64,000 bases of DNA from Acidimicrobiia bacterium (GCA_022819505.1 JAJEHD010000013.1:124001-188000); one strand, 5' to 3'. Counted from the stretch's first letter, positions 35,744 through 44,869 are shown. Notes: generated by a model from the letters alone, not told the origin. Numbers and translations are program-made.

Positions 35744-36699
35744 CCGCTGCCGTCCGGGACCGGCTGGCCGACCTTGGCCGGCGGCTGGCCGCCTCGGAGC
35801 TCGCGCCGTCGCTGAGGCGGGATTACCGGCTGGGGGCCCACACCACCTACCGGGTGGGCGGTCCGGCCCGGCTCTTCGTCACCGTCAATGATCGGGCCGG
35901 GCTCGACACGCTGGCATCGATCGTGGCCGACTCGTCCGCCGCGGGTGGGCCGCTGCCGGTGCTGGTCGTGGGGCGGGGCTCCAACCTGCTGGTCGCCGAC
36001 CGCGGCTTCGACGGGCTGGCGGTGGCCCTCGGCAACAGGCTGGCGACCTTCGAGATCGACGGCACGACGGTCACCGCAGCCGGTGGGGCGCTGTTGCCGG
36101 TCCTGGCCCGGGCCTCGGCCGACGCCGGCTTGACCGGCTTCGAATGGGCTGTCGGCGTCCCCGGGACCGCCGGGGGTGCGGTGCGGATGAACGCAGGCGG
36201 CCACGGCTCGGACATGTCCGAGTCGCTGGTGGAGGCGGTCGTCGTCGACTTGCGCCGCGGCGGCTCCACCGCACTCGGCGTCGAGGAGTTGGATCTCGGC
36301 TACCGCACGAGCAGCATCTCCCCACACCAGGTAGTGGCGTCCATCAAGCTCCAGTTGAGGTTCGGCGACCGGGGCGCCGCCCGGGCCTTGCTGGCCGAGA
36401 TAGTCCAGTGGCGGAGGGCCAACCAGCCCGGTGGCCGCAATGCGGGGTCGGTGTTCACCAATCCCGAATCGGCTGCGGCGGGCGCTCTGATCGAGTCTGC
36501 GGGCGCCAAGGGGCTGCGGATCGGAACTGCTGCGGTCTCGCCCAAGCACGCAAACTTCATCCAGTCCGACGAGGAGGGCTGCGCGGCCGACATCGTCGAG
36601 GTGATGCGGGAGGTGCGCCGTCTGGTGACGGAACAACACGGCGTGGACCTGGCGGTGGAAACCCACCTCGTCGGCTTCGAGCCATGGGAGTTGCCGTGA
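35740..36699 (+). CDS. murB: UDP-N-acetylenolpyruvoylglucosamine reductase
   Basis: FAD enzyme, 319 residues, reducing UDP-GlcNAc-enolpyruvate to UDP-MurNAc. AHTTYRVGGPARLFV, the FAD-binding VVGRGSNLLVADRGFDGL, EWAVGVPGTAGGAVRMNAGG, the catalytic serine region RNAGSVFTNPE, and the C-terminal acid in VETHLVGFEPWE. The start codon is TTG inside a TTGA overlap with murC, a rare choice that would tune its translation. It is of the type with the AHTTYRVGG start and a shortened central insertion. Confidence 0.94.
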   Translation: MTAAVRDRLADLGRRLAASELAPSLRRDYRLGAHTTYRVGGPARLFVTVNDRAGLDTLASIVADSSAAGGPLPVLVVGRGSNLLVADRGFDGLAVALGNRLATFEIDGTTVTAAGGALLPVLARASADAGLTGFEWAVGVPGTAGGAVRMNAGGHGSDMSESLVEAVVVDLRRGGSTALGVEELDLGYRTSSISPHQVVASIKLQLRFGDRGAARALLAEIVQWRRANQPGGRNAGSVFTNPESAAAGALIESAGAKGLRIGTAAVSPKHANFIQSDEEGCAADIVEVMREVRRLVTEQHGVDLAVETHLVGFEPWELP

Positions 36700-37487
36700 G
36701 CGGGGCGGCGGTGACGGTAGACCCGCGGATGAAGGCCCGCCGCATCGCAGTGCTGCGGGCGGAGGGGCGACGGCGCCTCCATGTCCTGCTCGCTCTGGCT
36801 GCCGTCGTGTTGGTGGCCGGGCTGGGATTCGGCATCAGCCGCACGCCGCTGATGGACGTGGACCGCATCTCCATCACCGGAGGCGGGGCCCGTACGGCCG
36901 AGGTCCTTGAGGGCACGGGTTTCTCCACCGGAATGCCGATGCTCTCACTGGACCTGGGCGCAGCCGAGAGGTCCATCACCTCGCTGCCCTGGGTACGGTC
37001 TGCCCGGGTCTGGCGGGACTGGCCGGGCACGGTGCGCATCACGGTCGTTCCCCGCGTCCCGGTGGCCGAGGTTCCCACTACGGGGGGCCGCATGGTGCTG
37101 ATCGACGCCTACGGGTACGCCGTCGAGTGGGCGACGGCGGCGGTCGAACCGGGCGGGCTTGCCCATGTCGCCGTGCCGTTCGCCGGCCGGCTCGGCGACA
37201 TTCACACCGCCGCGGACGGGCCGCTGGCCGTGGTCGCTGCCATGCCCGACGATCTACGCGCCTGGGTCAGGGCGGTAACCGTCGATCCCGGCAACGGACA
37301 ACTGGGGCTCCAACTCATCGGCGGAGCCAACGTCGTGCTCGGCGAGCAGAACCTTCTGGACGACAAGATGAGCGCAGTGCGAACCGTGCTGGCGGGAACC
37401 GAACTCGACTGCATCACCGAAATCGACGTGATCATGCCCGACATCGCCGCCGTGACCCGCCACCAGCCGTGCCGGCCCCGAGGGTGA
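36696..37487 (+). CDS. ftsQ: Cell division protein FtsQ
   Basis: About 263 residues: short cytoplasmic tail, one membrane span (LLALAAVVLVAGLGFGI), then a POTRA domain beginning MDVDRISITGGGARTAEVL and continuing SLPWVRSARVWRDWPGTVRITVVPRVPVAEV, typical of FtsQ/DivIB. It belongs to the FtsQLB divisome complex. GTG 36696 gives the same 4-base overlap (with murB) as its neighbours; ATG 36684 would be four residues longer. The chain of overlapping genes ends here. Confidence 0.9.
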   Translation: MSGAAVTVDPRMKARRIAVLRAEGRRRLHVLLALAAVVLVAGLGFGISRTPLMDVDRISITGGGARTAEVLEGTGFSTGMPMLSLDLGAAERSITSLPWVRSARVWRDWPGTVRITVVPRVPVAEVPTTGGRMVLIDAYGYAVEWATAAVEPGGLAHVAVPFAGRLGDIHTAADGPLAVVAAMPDDLRAWVRAVTVDPGNGQLGLQLIGGANVVLGEQNLLDDKMSAVRTVLAGTELDCITEIDVIMPDIAAVTRHQPCRPRG

Positions 37488-37580
37488 AGGCTCAAGCACT
37501 ACTTCACCCCCCGTGACCCGTCGTCGGGCATGCGGGCTCTAAGATGCAGTGATCGCAAGCCAGGGAGGTTCAACACGGTG

Positions 37581-38699
37581 ATGGCCGATTCTCACAACTA
37601 CATCGCCGTCATCCGGGTGGTCGGAGTCGGAGGCGGGGGCGTCAACGCCGTCAACCGCATGATCGATGCCGGCCTGCGCGGCGTGGAGTTCATCGCTGCC
37701 AACACCGACGCCCAAGCCCTCGGCATGAGCGACGCGGACCTCAGGATCGACATCGGGAAGAACCTGACCCGCGGCCTGGGCGCCGGCAGCGATCCCGAGA
37801 TCGGAAGGCAGGCCGCCGAGGAGCACGTCGACGAGATTCGCGAGGCCCTCAACGGGTCCGACATGGTGTTCATCACCGCGGGCAAGGGGGGCGGGACGGG
37901 CACCGGCGCCGCTCCGGTGGTGGCCGAGGTGGCCAAGAGCCTCGGCGCGCTAACCATCGGCGTGGTCACCCGGCCGTTCAGCTTCGAGGGGTCCCGTCGC
38001 TCGGTCCAGGCCGACGAGGGCATCCTGCGCCTCAAGGAGAAGGTCGACACCCTGATCGTCATCCCCAACGACCGGCTCATCGCTATCGCCGACGAGAAGA
38101 CGTCGATGCTCAACGCCTTCCGCATGGCCGATGAGGTGCTGATGCAGGGGGTCGGGGGCATCACCAACCTGATCACCACGCCGGGGCTGATCAATGTCGA
38201 CTTCGCCGATGTCCGCGCCGTGCTGACCGAAGCCGGCAGCGCTCTCATGGGCGTCGGGTCGGCCACCGGCGAGGGCAGGGCCGTGGCTGCGGCCCGCGGT
38301 GCCATATCGAGTCCACTGCTCGAGTCGTCGATCGACCGGTCCCAGGGCGTCCTGCTCAACATCTCGGGCTCATCGAGCCTCGGCCTGATGGAGGTGAACG
38401 AGGCAGCCGAGGTGGTGCATTCGGTCGCGCACCAGGACGCCAACATCATCTTCGGTACGGTGATCGACGACGCGCTCGGGGACGAGGTGCGGGTGACCGT
38501 CATCGCGGCCGGCTTCGAGAGCGACCGGCAGGGCTACGGCGGGCGGGACCGCCGCGCCCGCCGGGACCGTAGGCACACCGCGAGGACGGTCGAGGAGGAC
38601 CTGCAGATCGCCGACGTGTTCGCTACGGCCGAGCATACGGATGCGCCGGGCGGGCTAGACCTCAACGACGAGTTCGATGTGCCCGACTTCCTGAGATGA
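37581..38699 (+). CDS. ftsZ: Cell division protein FtsZ
   Basis: Tubulin-like GTPase forming the Z ring, 372 residues. [20 protein letters not shown] at the N-terminus, the GTP loop [13 protein letters not shown] near residue 103, and [11 protein letters not shown] for the T7 region. The tail DDLQIADVF is followed by the conserved C-terminal peptide ending FDVPDFLR, used for partner binding (SepF, encoded nearby). ATG 37581 aligns with mycobacterial FtsZ; GTG 37578 is alternative. An AGGGAGG site precedes it. The 93-base leader has a TAAGAT hexamer at 37540, a possible -10 for a separate ftsZ promoter. Confidence 0.97.
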   Translation: MADSHNYIAVIRVVGVGGGGVNAVNRMIDAGLRGVEFIAANTDAQALGMSDADLRIDIGKNLTRGLGAGSDPEIGRQAAEEHVDEIREALNGSDMVFITAGKGGGTGTGAAPVVAEVAKSLGALTIGVVTRPFSFEGSRRSVQADEGILRLKEKVDTLIVIPNDRLIAIADEKTSMLNAFRMADEVLMQGVGGITNLITTPGLINVDFADVRAVLTEAGSALMGVGSATGEGRAVAAARGAISSPLLESSIDRSQGVLLNISGSSSLGLMEVNEAAEVVHSVAHQDANIIFGTVIDDALGDEVRVTVIAAGFESDRQGYGGRDRRARRDRRHTARTVEEDLQIADVFATAEHTDAPGGLDLNDEFDVPDFLR

Positions 38700-38739
38700 C
38701 CGCGCCGCCGGTCCAGCCCGGTTCGGCCTATCCAACTGC

Positions 38740-39450
38740 GTGATCGAGAGGGTGGTCCCGGCGGGCGACGGATGGCTCGTCAGGGTCCGCTGCTCGCAGG
38801 CCTCCGAGGGCGACTTTCGCTGCGATCGCGACGGCGGGGCCGGTGCCGACCGCGATGGGTCCCTCGATCGTCGGCGCCAGGGGCTCATGAGCGGTGAATG
38901 GACCTGGCTCCGGCAGGTGCATGGCGCCGAAGTGGTGTTCGTCACCGAGCCCGGTGGCTGCGCTGGGGAGGTGGCCGACGGAGCGGTCACGGCCGTGCCC
39001 GGGGCTGTGCTGGCCCTGCACACCGCCGACTGCGCGCCGGTGGTCGTCGCCGGATCGGGCGCACTGGGCATAGCCCACGTCGGCTGGCGCGGCGTCGTGG
39101 CCGGAGTGATCGGCCGGGTCGTCGACGGAATGCGCCGGGCCTCACCCCTCGGGACGGTAACGGACCTGCGGGCCGTGATCGGTCCGGTCATCAGGCCCTC
39201 GAGCTACGAGTTCGGCGTCGACGATCTTGCCGCGGTGGCCGCGGCTGCCGGTTGCGACGTGTCGGGCACCACCTCCTGGGGTACTCCGGCCCTGGACCTC
39301 GGCGTCGCGGTGCTCGGCGCGTTGAACGCGGCCGGCGTCGGCGACGTGGAGGACCTGGGGCTCGACACCGCCCGGGGCGGCTTCTTCTCGCACCGGGCCC
39401 GGGGCGACCGGGGCCGCCAGGCGACCGCGGCCCGGCTGGAGAGACGGTGA
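38740..39450 (+). CDS. pgeF: Peptidoglycan editing factor (YfiH/laccase-domain family)
   Basis: 236 residues. Metal-site motifs of the family are present: QVHGAEVV, LHTADCAPVVV and AHVGWRGVVAGVI. PgeF proteins correct mis-incorporated serine in peptidoglycan precursors; older annotations call them multicopper polyphenol oxidases. Encoded after ftsZ, as in many actinobacteria. GTG start; stop overlaps yggS by four bases. Confidence 0.9.
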   Translation: MIERVVPAGDGWLVRVRCSQASEGDFRCDRDGGAGADRDGSLDRRRQGLMSGEWTWLRQVHGAEVVFVTEPGGCAGEVADGAVTAVPGAVLALHTADCAPVVVAGSGALGIAHVGWRGVVAGVIGRVVDGMRRASPLGTVTDLRAVIGPVIRPSSYEFGVDDLAAVAAAAGCDVSGTTSWGTPALDLGVAVLGALNAAGVGDVEDLGLDTARGGFFSHRARGDRGRQATAARLERR

Positions 39451-40154
39451 GCGCGCCGCCGGCGACGCTCGCCGTCGTGGCCGAGCGGTACGAGGCTCTG
39501 AGGAGCCGCATCGCCGGCGCGGGCGGGCAAGGCGTCACCGTCATCGCGGTGACCAAGGCGTTCGGGCCGTGGGCCGTCGATGCGGCCGCGGCGTGCGGAA
39601 TCGCCGACATCGGCGAGAACTACGCTCAGGAGTGTGTGGCCAAGCTCGCGGAGGCTTCCGCAGCACCCATGCCCCGGGTCCACTTCGTCGGCCGGCTGCA
39701 GCGGAACAAGGTCAGGATGCTCGCCGGATACGTCGATGTCTGGCAGACAGTGGACCGGGTCGAGCTGGCCCGCGAGATCGGCCGGCGCGCCCCCGGAGCC
39801 GAGGTGATGATCCAGGTGAACATCTCGGGCGAGGAGACCAAGGCAGGCTGCACACCCGGCGACGCCGAGTCGCTGGCCTCCGCAGCCGGCGACGCCGGAC
39901 TCTGCCTGGTGGGCCTCATGGGCATCGGTCCGCTCGGGCCGCCCGAGGAGGCCCGAGACGGCTTCAGGAGGCTTCGGCGGCTGGTCGACTCCCTGCGACT
40001 GCCTCACTGCTCGATGGGCATGACCGACGACCTCGAAGTGGCGGTGGCCGAGGGCGCGACCATGGTCCGGGTGGGAAGGAGCCTCTTCGGGGTGCGTCCC
40101 CGTCACGGGTCGGGCGGCGTGCCACAATATGGCGCGCCGCCAGGGGATCGGTGA
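39447..40154 (+). CDS. PLP-binding homeostasis protein YggS/PLPBP
   Basis: 235 residues, a TIM-barrel protein without enzymatic activity that binds pyridoxal phosphate and affects amino-acid and vitamin B6 balance. The PLP lysine is in VIAVTKAFGPW; IGENYAQE, HFVGRLQRNKV, QVNISGEETKAGC and MGMTDDLEVAVAEGATMVRVGRSLFG (the phosphate site) follow. Its place between pgeF and sepF is usual for the YggS branch in Gram-positive bacteria. Start overlaps pgeF. Confidence 0.93.
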   Translation: MSAPPATLAVVAERYEALRSRIAGAGGQGVTVIAVTKAFGPWAVDAAAACGIADIGENYAQECVAKLAEASAAPMPRVHFVGRLQRNKVRMLAGYVDVWQTVDRVELAREIGRRAPGAEVMIQVNISGEETKAGCTPGDAESLASAAGDAGLCLVGLMGIGPLGPPEEARDGFRRLRRLVDSLRLPHCSMGMTDDLEVAVAEGATMVRVGRSLFGVRPRHGSGGVPQYGAPPGDR

Positions 40155-40197
40155 GGCTCGCAGGCACGCTAAAGTCTTCGCAAGGAGCGACGTATCG

Positions 40198-40737
40198 ATG
40201 CTGAAGAAGGCGATGATCTATCTCGGGCTCGGTCCGGACGAGCACTACGAGAGCTACGACGACCCGATCCGCCAGACACCGCCACACGGCACGGCACCGG
40301 GCCGGTACGCGCCCGAGGCCGCCCAGCCAGGGATCTCGGTCGCATCGGGCGCCGCGCCCGGCGACCCGGTCCTGGGACGAACGGTGCGGCCGGTGCACGT
40401 CGCCCCGGCCGAGGGCGGGGCGGGTCCGGAGGCGGAGTACGACCACCCGGTGCGGGTCGTGCATTCCGTGGCCGCCAAGAGCATGAAGCCCCACGCGGTC
40501 TCTCCGGACGCCTTCAACGACGCCCAGGAGATCGGGGACCGGTTCAAGTCGGGCCAGCCCGTGATCGTGAACCTTCAGGCAGTTGATCGGGACTTGCAGC
40601 GGCGACTCGTGGACTTCTCGAGCGGCCTCTGCTACGCCATGGGCGGCAAGATGGACCGAGTTGCCGACCAGGTCTACCTGCTCACCCCCGCGGAGGTGGA
40701 GGTGTCGAAGGAGACCGCCCGGCCCAAGCGCTCCTGA
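40198..40737 (+). CDS. sepF: Cell division protein SepF
   Basis: 179 residues. N-terminal amphipathic helix MLKKAMIYLGLGPDEHY for membrane binding, an acidic-Pro linker of about 80 residues, and the C-terminal SepF fold with FNDAQEIGDRFKSGQPVIVN, RRLVDFSSGLCYAMGGKMDRV and YLLTPAEVEV. It anchors FtsZ to the membrane, which explains the lack of ftsA. The ATG at 40198 is preceded by an AAGGAG site and gives the standard start; upstream frames are extensions. Confidence 0.95.
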   Translation: MLKKAMIYLGLGPDEHYESYDDPIRQTPPHGTAPGRYAPEAAQPGISVASGAAPGDPVLGRTVRPVHVAPAEGGAGPEAEYDHPVRVVHSVAAKSMKPHAVSPDAFNDAQEIGDRFKSGQPVIVNLQAVDRDLQRRLVDFSSGLCYAMGGKMDRVADQVYLLTPAEVEVSKETARPKRS

Positions 40738-40754
40738 CTCAGCAGGCGCCGTAA

Positions 40755-41024
40755 GTGCTCTGGTTCGTCTGCCTGCTGCTCAACCTCTACCTGTTCGCGA
40801 TCTTCGGCCGCGTGCTGCTGAGCTGGTTCCCCCTCAATCCGCACGGGGCGATGGCCACCGTCGCCGGTTTCCTGATCACCGTCACCGATCCGGTTATGAG
40901 GCCGGTCCGGCGGATGCTTCCGGCCGCCCGGTTCGGCGGCATGGCGTTCGACTTCTCCCCGGTGATCGTGATCTTCGGGATCATCCTCCTGCAGAGGCTT
41001 CTCAGGGCGGCCGGAATCTGCTGA
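40755..41024 (+). CDS. YggT family membrane protein
   Basis: 89 residues, two hydrophobic spans: LWFVCLLLNLYLFAIFGRVL and FSPVIVIFGIILLQRLL, with LSWFPLNPHG and ITVTDPVMRPVRRMLP between them, all typical of YggT. The function is not settled; the gene is almost always found next to sepF, and a role in division or osmotic tolerance has been proposed. Follows sepF by 17 bases. Confidence 0.9.
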   Translation: MLWFVCLLLNLYLFAIFGRVLLSWFPLNPHGAMATVAGFLITVTDPVMRPVRRMLPAARFGGMAFDFSPVIVIFGIILLQRLLRAAGIC

Positions 41025-41114
41025 GAGGCTGAGTCAGGGCTGCTCCTCAGGAGCAGGACACCGCGGCGGGGGGCATCCACCAAATGCGGGCATGCCCGTG
41101 GCATCATCGCCCGC

Positions 41115-42425
41115 ATGAATGCTCTCAACGACCTCTCCACCGAGGTCCGGTTTCGCGAGCGCATGCGCGGCTACGACTTCGAGGAGGTCGACAGCTACGT
41201 CAAGGCGGTGAGCCGGGCTGTGGCCCAGGGCAGGGATCAGATCTCGGACTTGCAGCAGCGACTGGCTCAGGCAGAGCCGAACAGCGGCAACGGCGACGGG
41301 CTGAGCGAGACCCGTGAGATGCTGCTCCGCACCCTCGTGCTGGCGCAGCGCACCGCCGACACCGCCATCGCGGAGGCGCGGACCGAGGCCAAGTCGATCA
41401 CCGACTCGGCGCAGGAGCGGGCGGCCAAGACGGTCGCCGAGGCTGAGGCGGCCGCGAACGAGCGGCTGCGCTCCTCGGAGGAGCGGGCGGAGCAGACCCT
41501 GGCCGAGGCCGAGGAGAACTGCCAGTTGATTCTCAGTGAGGCGAAGCGGACGGCAGCCACCGAGCTGGCCGTCGAACGCGCCCGCAAGATCGAGGAGATC
41601 GAGGCTCTTGAGGCAACCCGCGCCGATCTCGAAGCGGCCACCGCCGCCATCCAGGCCAGGCTCGACAGCGAGCGGTGGCAACTGCGCAATCTGGCGACCT
41701 CGTTCCAGTCCTTCGTCGAGCAGTTCGAGCCGGTCACTGATCCGGCTGATCCCGCCGACGGCCCCGCCGGGTCCGACGGCTCGGCCCAGGAAATCGAGGC
41801 TGACGAGGTCACCGAACCCGGCGAGGCCGATCCGGTAGCCGAGGTCGAGGACCAGGCTGACCCTGATGCTCAGGCAGAGTCAGCCATCGAGTTCGCCCCG
41901 GACGCCGGTGACGAGGCTCCGGCCGCCGAGCAGGCCGACGACGAAGCTCCGGCGGCCCGGCCGGACCCCGACGACGAGGCTCCGGCCGCCGAGCAGACCC
42001 TCGACGCGCTTGCCTCCGAGGATGCTGCCGCGGACAGGCTCACAACGGACCGGCTGGGCGTCGACGCGCCGACCGACCTCCCGCAGGTGGGATGGGCCGA
42101 GGAGAGTGCAGACACGGACGACCTCGCTGCCGGCAGCGCCCATCCGGACGGCCAGACCGGCGCCGCGCAGGCCCACCGGGGATCGGTCGATCCACACCCC
42201 GGCGACGGCTCCGACGCCGTGGCTGTACCGGCCACGCATTCGGCGGCGACCCGTAGCCCAGAGCTCTTCGACATCGAGGCCGAGGAGGACGACGAGTTCA
42301 TCGAGCAACTCCGGCAGGTCGTCAGCAGCGACGCCCCCTTGCCCAGTGCTGACGCCGCCATGGCTGCGTTCTTCGACCACGACGAGGGCGGCGGCCGCGG
42401 CGGTAGGCTCGGCCAGCGGGCCTGA
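41115..42425 (+). CDS. divIVA: DivIVA/Wag31-type polar growth protein with acidic repeat tail
   Basis: 436 residues. The N-terminal lipid-binding motif VRFRERMRGYDFEEVDSYVK is followed by a coiled coil to about residue 190 (AEARTEAKSITDSAQ and following). The C-terminal half is disordered and acidic with imperfect repeats of DDEAPAA (three copies, about residues 270-300), then a final helix-like stretch DEFIEQLRQVV. DivIVA marks poles and curved membrane and recruits envelope machinery. The long acidic tail is larger than in mycobacterial Wag31 and is probably the variable partner-binding part. Confidence 0.88.
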   Translation: MNALNDLSTEVRFRERMRGYDFEEVDSYVKAVSRAVAQGRDQISDLQQRLAQAEPNSGNGDGLSETREMLLRTLVLAQRTADTAIAEARTEAKSITDSAQERAAKTVAEAEAAANERLRSSEERAEQTLAEAEENCQLILSEAKRTAATELAVERARKIEEIEALEATRADLEAATAAIQARLDSERWQLRNLATSFQSFVEQFEPVTDPADPADGPAGSDGSAQEIEADEVTEPGEADPVAEVEDQADPDAQAESAIEFAPDAGDEAPAAEQADDEAPAARPDPDDEAPAAEQTLDALASEDAAADRLTTDRLGVDAPTDLPQVGWAEESADTDDLAAGSAHPDGQTGAAQAHRGSVDPHPGDGSDAVAVPATHSAATRSPELFDIEAEEDDEFIEQLRQVVSSDAPLPSADAAMAAFFDHDEGGGRGGRLGQRA

Positions 42426-42494
42426 ACGCCGCACACGCTTGCACCGCTGATATAACCGGGGGTCCTTCGTCTGACGGCAGGACGGGAGCTTGAC

Positions 42495-42977
42495 ATGGCC
42501 AAGGCCGACGGGGCACAAGCTGGCAAGACCACGAACACCGAGCCGTCCGGCGCCGCGACGTCGGCCAAGAAATCCGGCGCGAAGGCGTCCGGGACCAAGC
42601 CCCGTTTCGACGCGAAGTTCCTCGAGGACATGAGGCGGAAGCTGCTCAAGGAGCGGGCCAAGTACCTGCACTCGGCCGAGGAGTACCAGGCCGAGGCCGA
42701 GTCGCTGCTGGCCACGCGAGAGCCCGGCGATGTCCAGTTCGACGAGGAGGGCGGCGAGGGCACCACCGTGGCGGTCGAACGCGAGCGCGACCTCGCCCTG
42801 TCCAGCCAGGCCCGCCACACGGTGAGCCAGATCGACGCCGCGCTCGAACGCATTGACAACGGCACCTACGGCTTCTGCATCACCTCGGGAGCACCGATTC
42901 CCATCGCCCGCCTCCGAGCCATCCCCTGGGCAGCTGAGCGCGTCGAGGTCAAGGCGGGCGGTCTAGGCCGCCGGTAA
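42495..42977 (+). CDS. TraR/DksA-family protein with degenerate zinc finger
   Basis: 160 residues: a Lys/Ala-rich N-terminal tail, a coiled-coil segment (FLEDMRRKLLKERAKYLHSAE), and the DksA C-terminal domain (RHTVSQIDAALERIDNGTYGFC). The four-cysteine zinc finger is not intact: the stretch reads YGFCITSGAPIPIARLRAIP, with one cysteine where two pairs are expected, and AAERVEVKAG in place of the second pair. It may bind the RNA polymerase secondary channel; this is inference from family. Lies between divIVA and lspA, a recurring actinobacterial arrangement. Confidence 0.85.
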   Translation: MAKADGAQAGKTTNTEPSGAATSAKKSGAKASGTKPRFDAKFLEDMRRKLLKERAKYLHSAEEYQAEAESLLATREPGDVQFDEEGGEGTTVAVERERDLALSSQARHTVSQIDAALERIDNGTYGFCITSGAPIPIARLRAIPWAAERVEVKAGGLGRR

Positions 42978-42990
42978 GAATCCTTAGGAT

Positions 42991-43479
42991 GTGACCGACG
43001 CGGCAACTGCGGGGCCCAGCCGTCGCTATGGTGCCGCGGCTCTGGCCTCGGCCGCGGTCGTGGTGGTCCTCGACCAGCTCACCAAGTGGTGGGCCCTGGC
43101 GACGCTCGACGATGGCCGCGTCATCGACCTCGTGTGGACGCTGCGACTGCGCCTCGTGTTCAACACGGGGGCCGCCTTCAGCAGCTTCCAGGGCCTCGGG
43201 CCCCTGCTCGGCGTGGCGGCGGTGGCCGTGGCCGCAATCCTGCTGCTCAACCGGCGGCTGGTGTCGGGCCGATTGTCGGCCGTCGCGACCGGGTCAATCG
43301 CCGGGGGAGCGCTCGGCAATCTCACCGACCGCCTCTTCCGTTCTGACGACGGCTTTCTCGGCGGGGCGGTGGTGGACTTCATCGACGTGCAGTGGTGGCC
43401 GGTGTGGAACGTGGCCGACATGGGGGTCGTGCTCGGCGGCGCCGCGCTGGTATGGGCTGCCTATCGCCGGGAGCGATGA
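42991..43479 (+). CDS. lspA: Lipoprotein signal peptidase (signal peptidase II)
   Basis: 162 residues with four membrane spans. Conserved segments: VVVLDQLTKWWA, LVFNTGAAFS, GGALGNLTDRLF with one catalytic aspartate, and VVDFIDVQW then WNVADMGVVLG with the second. It cleaves prolipoprotein signal peptides; a predicted lipoprotein is encoded at 12430-13119. GTG start after 13 bases from the DksA-like gene; stop overlaps the pseudouridine synthase start (ATGA). Confidence 0.95.
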   Translation: MTDAATAGPSRRYGAAALASAAVVVVLDQLTKWWALATLDDGRVIDLVWTLRLRLVFNTGAAFSSFQGLGPLLGVAAVAVAAILLLNRRLVSGRLSAVATGSIAGGALGNLTDRLFRSDDGFLGGAVVDFIDVQWWPVWNVADMGVVLGGAALVWAAYRRER

Positions 43480-44399
43480 GCCAACCGGGCGAAGTCGTCG
43501 GCTCGGCCCTCGACGGCTTGCGGCTCGACCGCGTCGTGGCCCTCGTGGCCGACGTGAGCCGATCCGTCGCCGCCCGCCTGGTGGCCACCGGCGGCGTACG
43601 CCTCGACGGTGCGGTGGTCACGTCGGGCACCAGGCGGGTCGCAGCGGGCGAGTCGCTGTCCGTCGCCGTCGAGCGGCGCGACGATCCGCGGCCCGCAGCC
43701 GACCCCGACGTTGCCTTCGAGACGGTCCTCGAGGACGCTCATGTGGTCGTGGTGGACAAGCCGGCCGGCCTGGTCGTCCACCCCGGCGCGGGGCACGACC
43801 GCGGCACGCTGGTCAACGGCCTGCTGGCCCGCTATCCCGACATCGCCGATGTCGGCGATGCCTACCGGCCCGGGATAGTGCACCGGCTCGATCGCGGCAC
43901 CTCGGGCCTGATGGTGGTGGCCCGCACGGAGCTTGCGTACCAGCTGCTGGTCGAGCAGCTGCGCTCCCATCAGCCGCAGCGGGTGTACTCCGCTCTGGTC
44001 CGAGGTCAGCCCGAGGCGGCCTCGGGCGTGATCGATGCGCCGATCGGTCGATCCAGCCGCAACCCGCAGCGCATGACCGTCACCGACCGGGGACGGGTGG
44101 CCCGGACCGGCTACACGGTGGAGCGGCGCTACTCGGAGCCGGCCGGAGCCGCCCTGCTGTCGTGCCGGCTCGAGACGGGCCGCACCCACCAGATCAGGGT
44201 CCATCTCCGGGCCATCGGTCACCCGGTGGTCGGGGACCCGACCTACGGCTCAGGCCGCCTCGACGATGTCTTCGGGCTGTCCCGGCCGTTCCTGCACGCC
44301 GGCAGCCTGTCGTTCACGCACCCGGTCACCGACGAGACCGTCCAGGCGGAGTCGCCTCTCCCGCCCAACCTGGCCGCGGTGCTGGCCGCCTGTAGCTAG
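43476..44399 (+). CDS. rluD: RluA/RluD-family 23S rRNA pseudouridine synthase
   Basis: 307 residues. N-terminal S4 RNA-binding domain (LRLDRVVALVADVSRSVAARL) and a catalytic domain with the active aspartate in PGIVHRLDRGTSGLMVVA; CRLETGRTHQIRVHLRAIGHPVVGDPTYG is also diagnostic. By similarity it modifies helix 69 uridines, though other RluA members are hard to exclude. Coupled to lspA as in many bacteria. Last gene of the division supercluster. Confidence 0.9.
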   Translation: MSQPGEVVGSALDGLRLDRVVALVADVSRSVAARLVATGGVRLDGAVVTSGTRRVAAGESLSVAVERRDDPRPAADPDVAFETVLEDAHVVVVDKPAGLVVHPGAGHDRGTLVNGLLARYPDIADVGDAYRPGIVHRLDRGTSGLMVVARTELAYQLLVEQLRSHQPQRVYSALVRGQPEAASGVIDAPIGRSSRNPQRMTVTDRGRVARTGYTVERRYSEPAGAALLSCRLETGRTHQIRVHLRAIGHPVVGDPTYGSGRLDDVFGLSRPFLHAGSLSFTHPVTDETVQAESPLPPNLAAVLAACS

Positions 44400-44422
44400 G
44401 ACGTCTAGGTGACGTCTGAGGT

Positions 44423-44869
44423 CTAGGTCTCGGAGTCCACTGGCCAGGGTGCCTCGCCCTGGGCCATCGCCGTGATCTGGGCCAGGCTGAAGGAGTCCAG
44501 GAACCGCCGCATGTGCGAGCCCGACGCCGCCCAGATCGCCAGCAGCACGCACTGGCCCTCGTGGTCGCAGGCACCGTCGGTGTGGGGCTCGCCGAAATCG
44601 CCCGCCGCGATGGGCCCGTCCACCGCCCGCACGATGTCCGACAGCTTGATGTCGGACGGGTCGCGGGCCAGCACGTACCCGCCTCCCACGCCCCGCTTCG
44701 AGCGCACCAGGCCGGCCCCCTTCAGGGCCAGCAGTATCTGCTCAAGGTAGGGCTGGGGCAGCGCGGTGCGCTCAGCGATCTCCCGCACCGAGGTCGGCGC
44801 GTTGTCGCTGTGCAGCGCGAGGGACAGTAGGGCCCGGGACGCGTAGTCGCCCCTTGTCGACACCCTCAT
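44423..44869 (-). CDS. Rrf2-family transcriptional regulator
   Basis: 148 residues. Winged-helix start MRVSTRGDYASRALLSLAL, recognition region PTSVREIAERTALPQPYLEQILLALKGAGLVRSKRGVGGGY, typical of Rrf2/IscR. Two cysteines in CDHEGQCVLLAIW are at the place of the Fe-S ligands of IscR-type proteins, but a third is not evident. It may sense Fe-S or redox state (inference). The longer open frame upstream runs through the palindromic repeat and is not part of the gene. No iron-sulphur assembly genes are near. Confidence 0.85.
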   Translation of the reverse strand: MRVSTRGDYASRALLSLALHSDNAPTSVREIAERTALPQPYLEQILLALKGAGLVRSKRGVGGGYVLARDPSDIKLSDIVRAVDGPIAAGDFGEPHTDGACDHEGQCVLLAIWAASGSHMRRFLDSFSLAQITAMAQGEAPWPVDSET

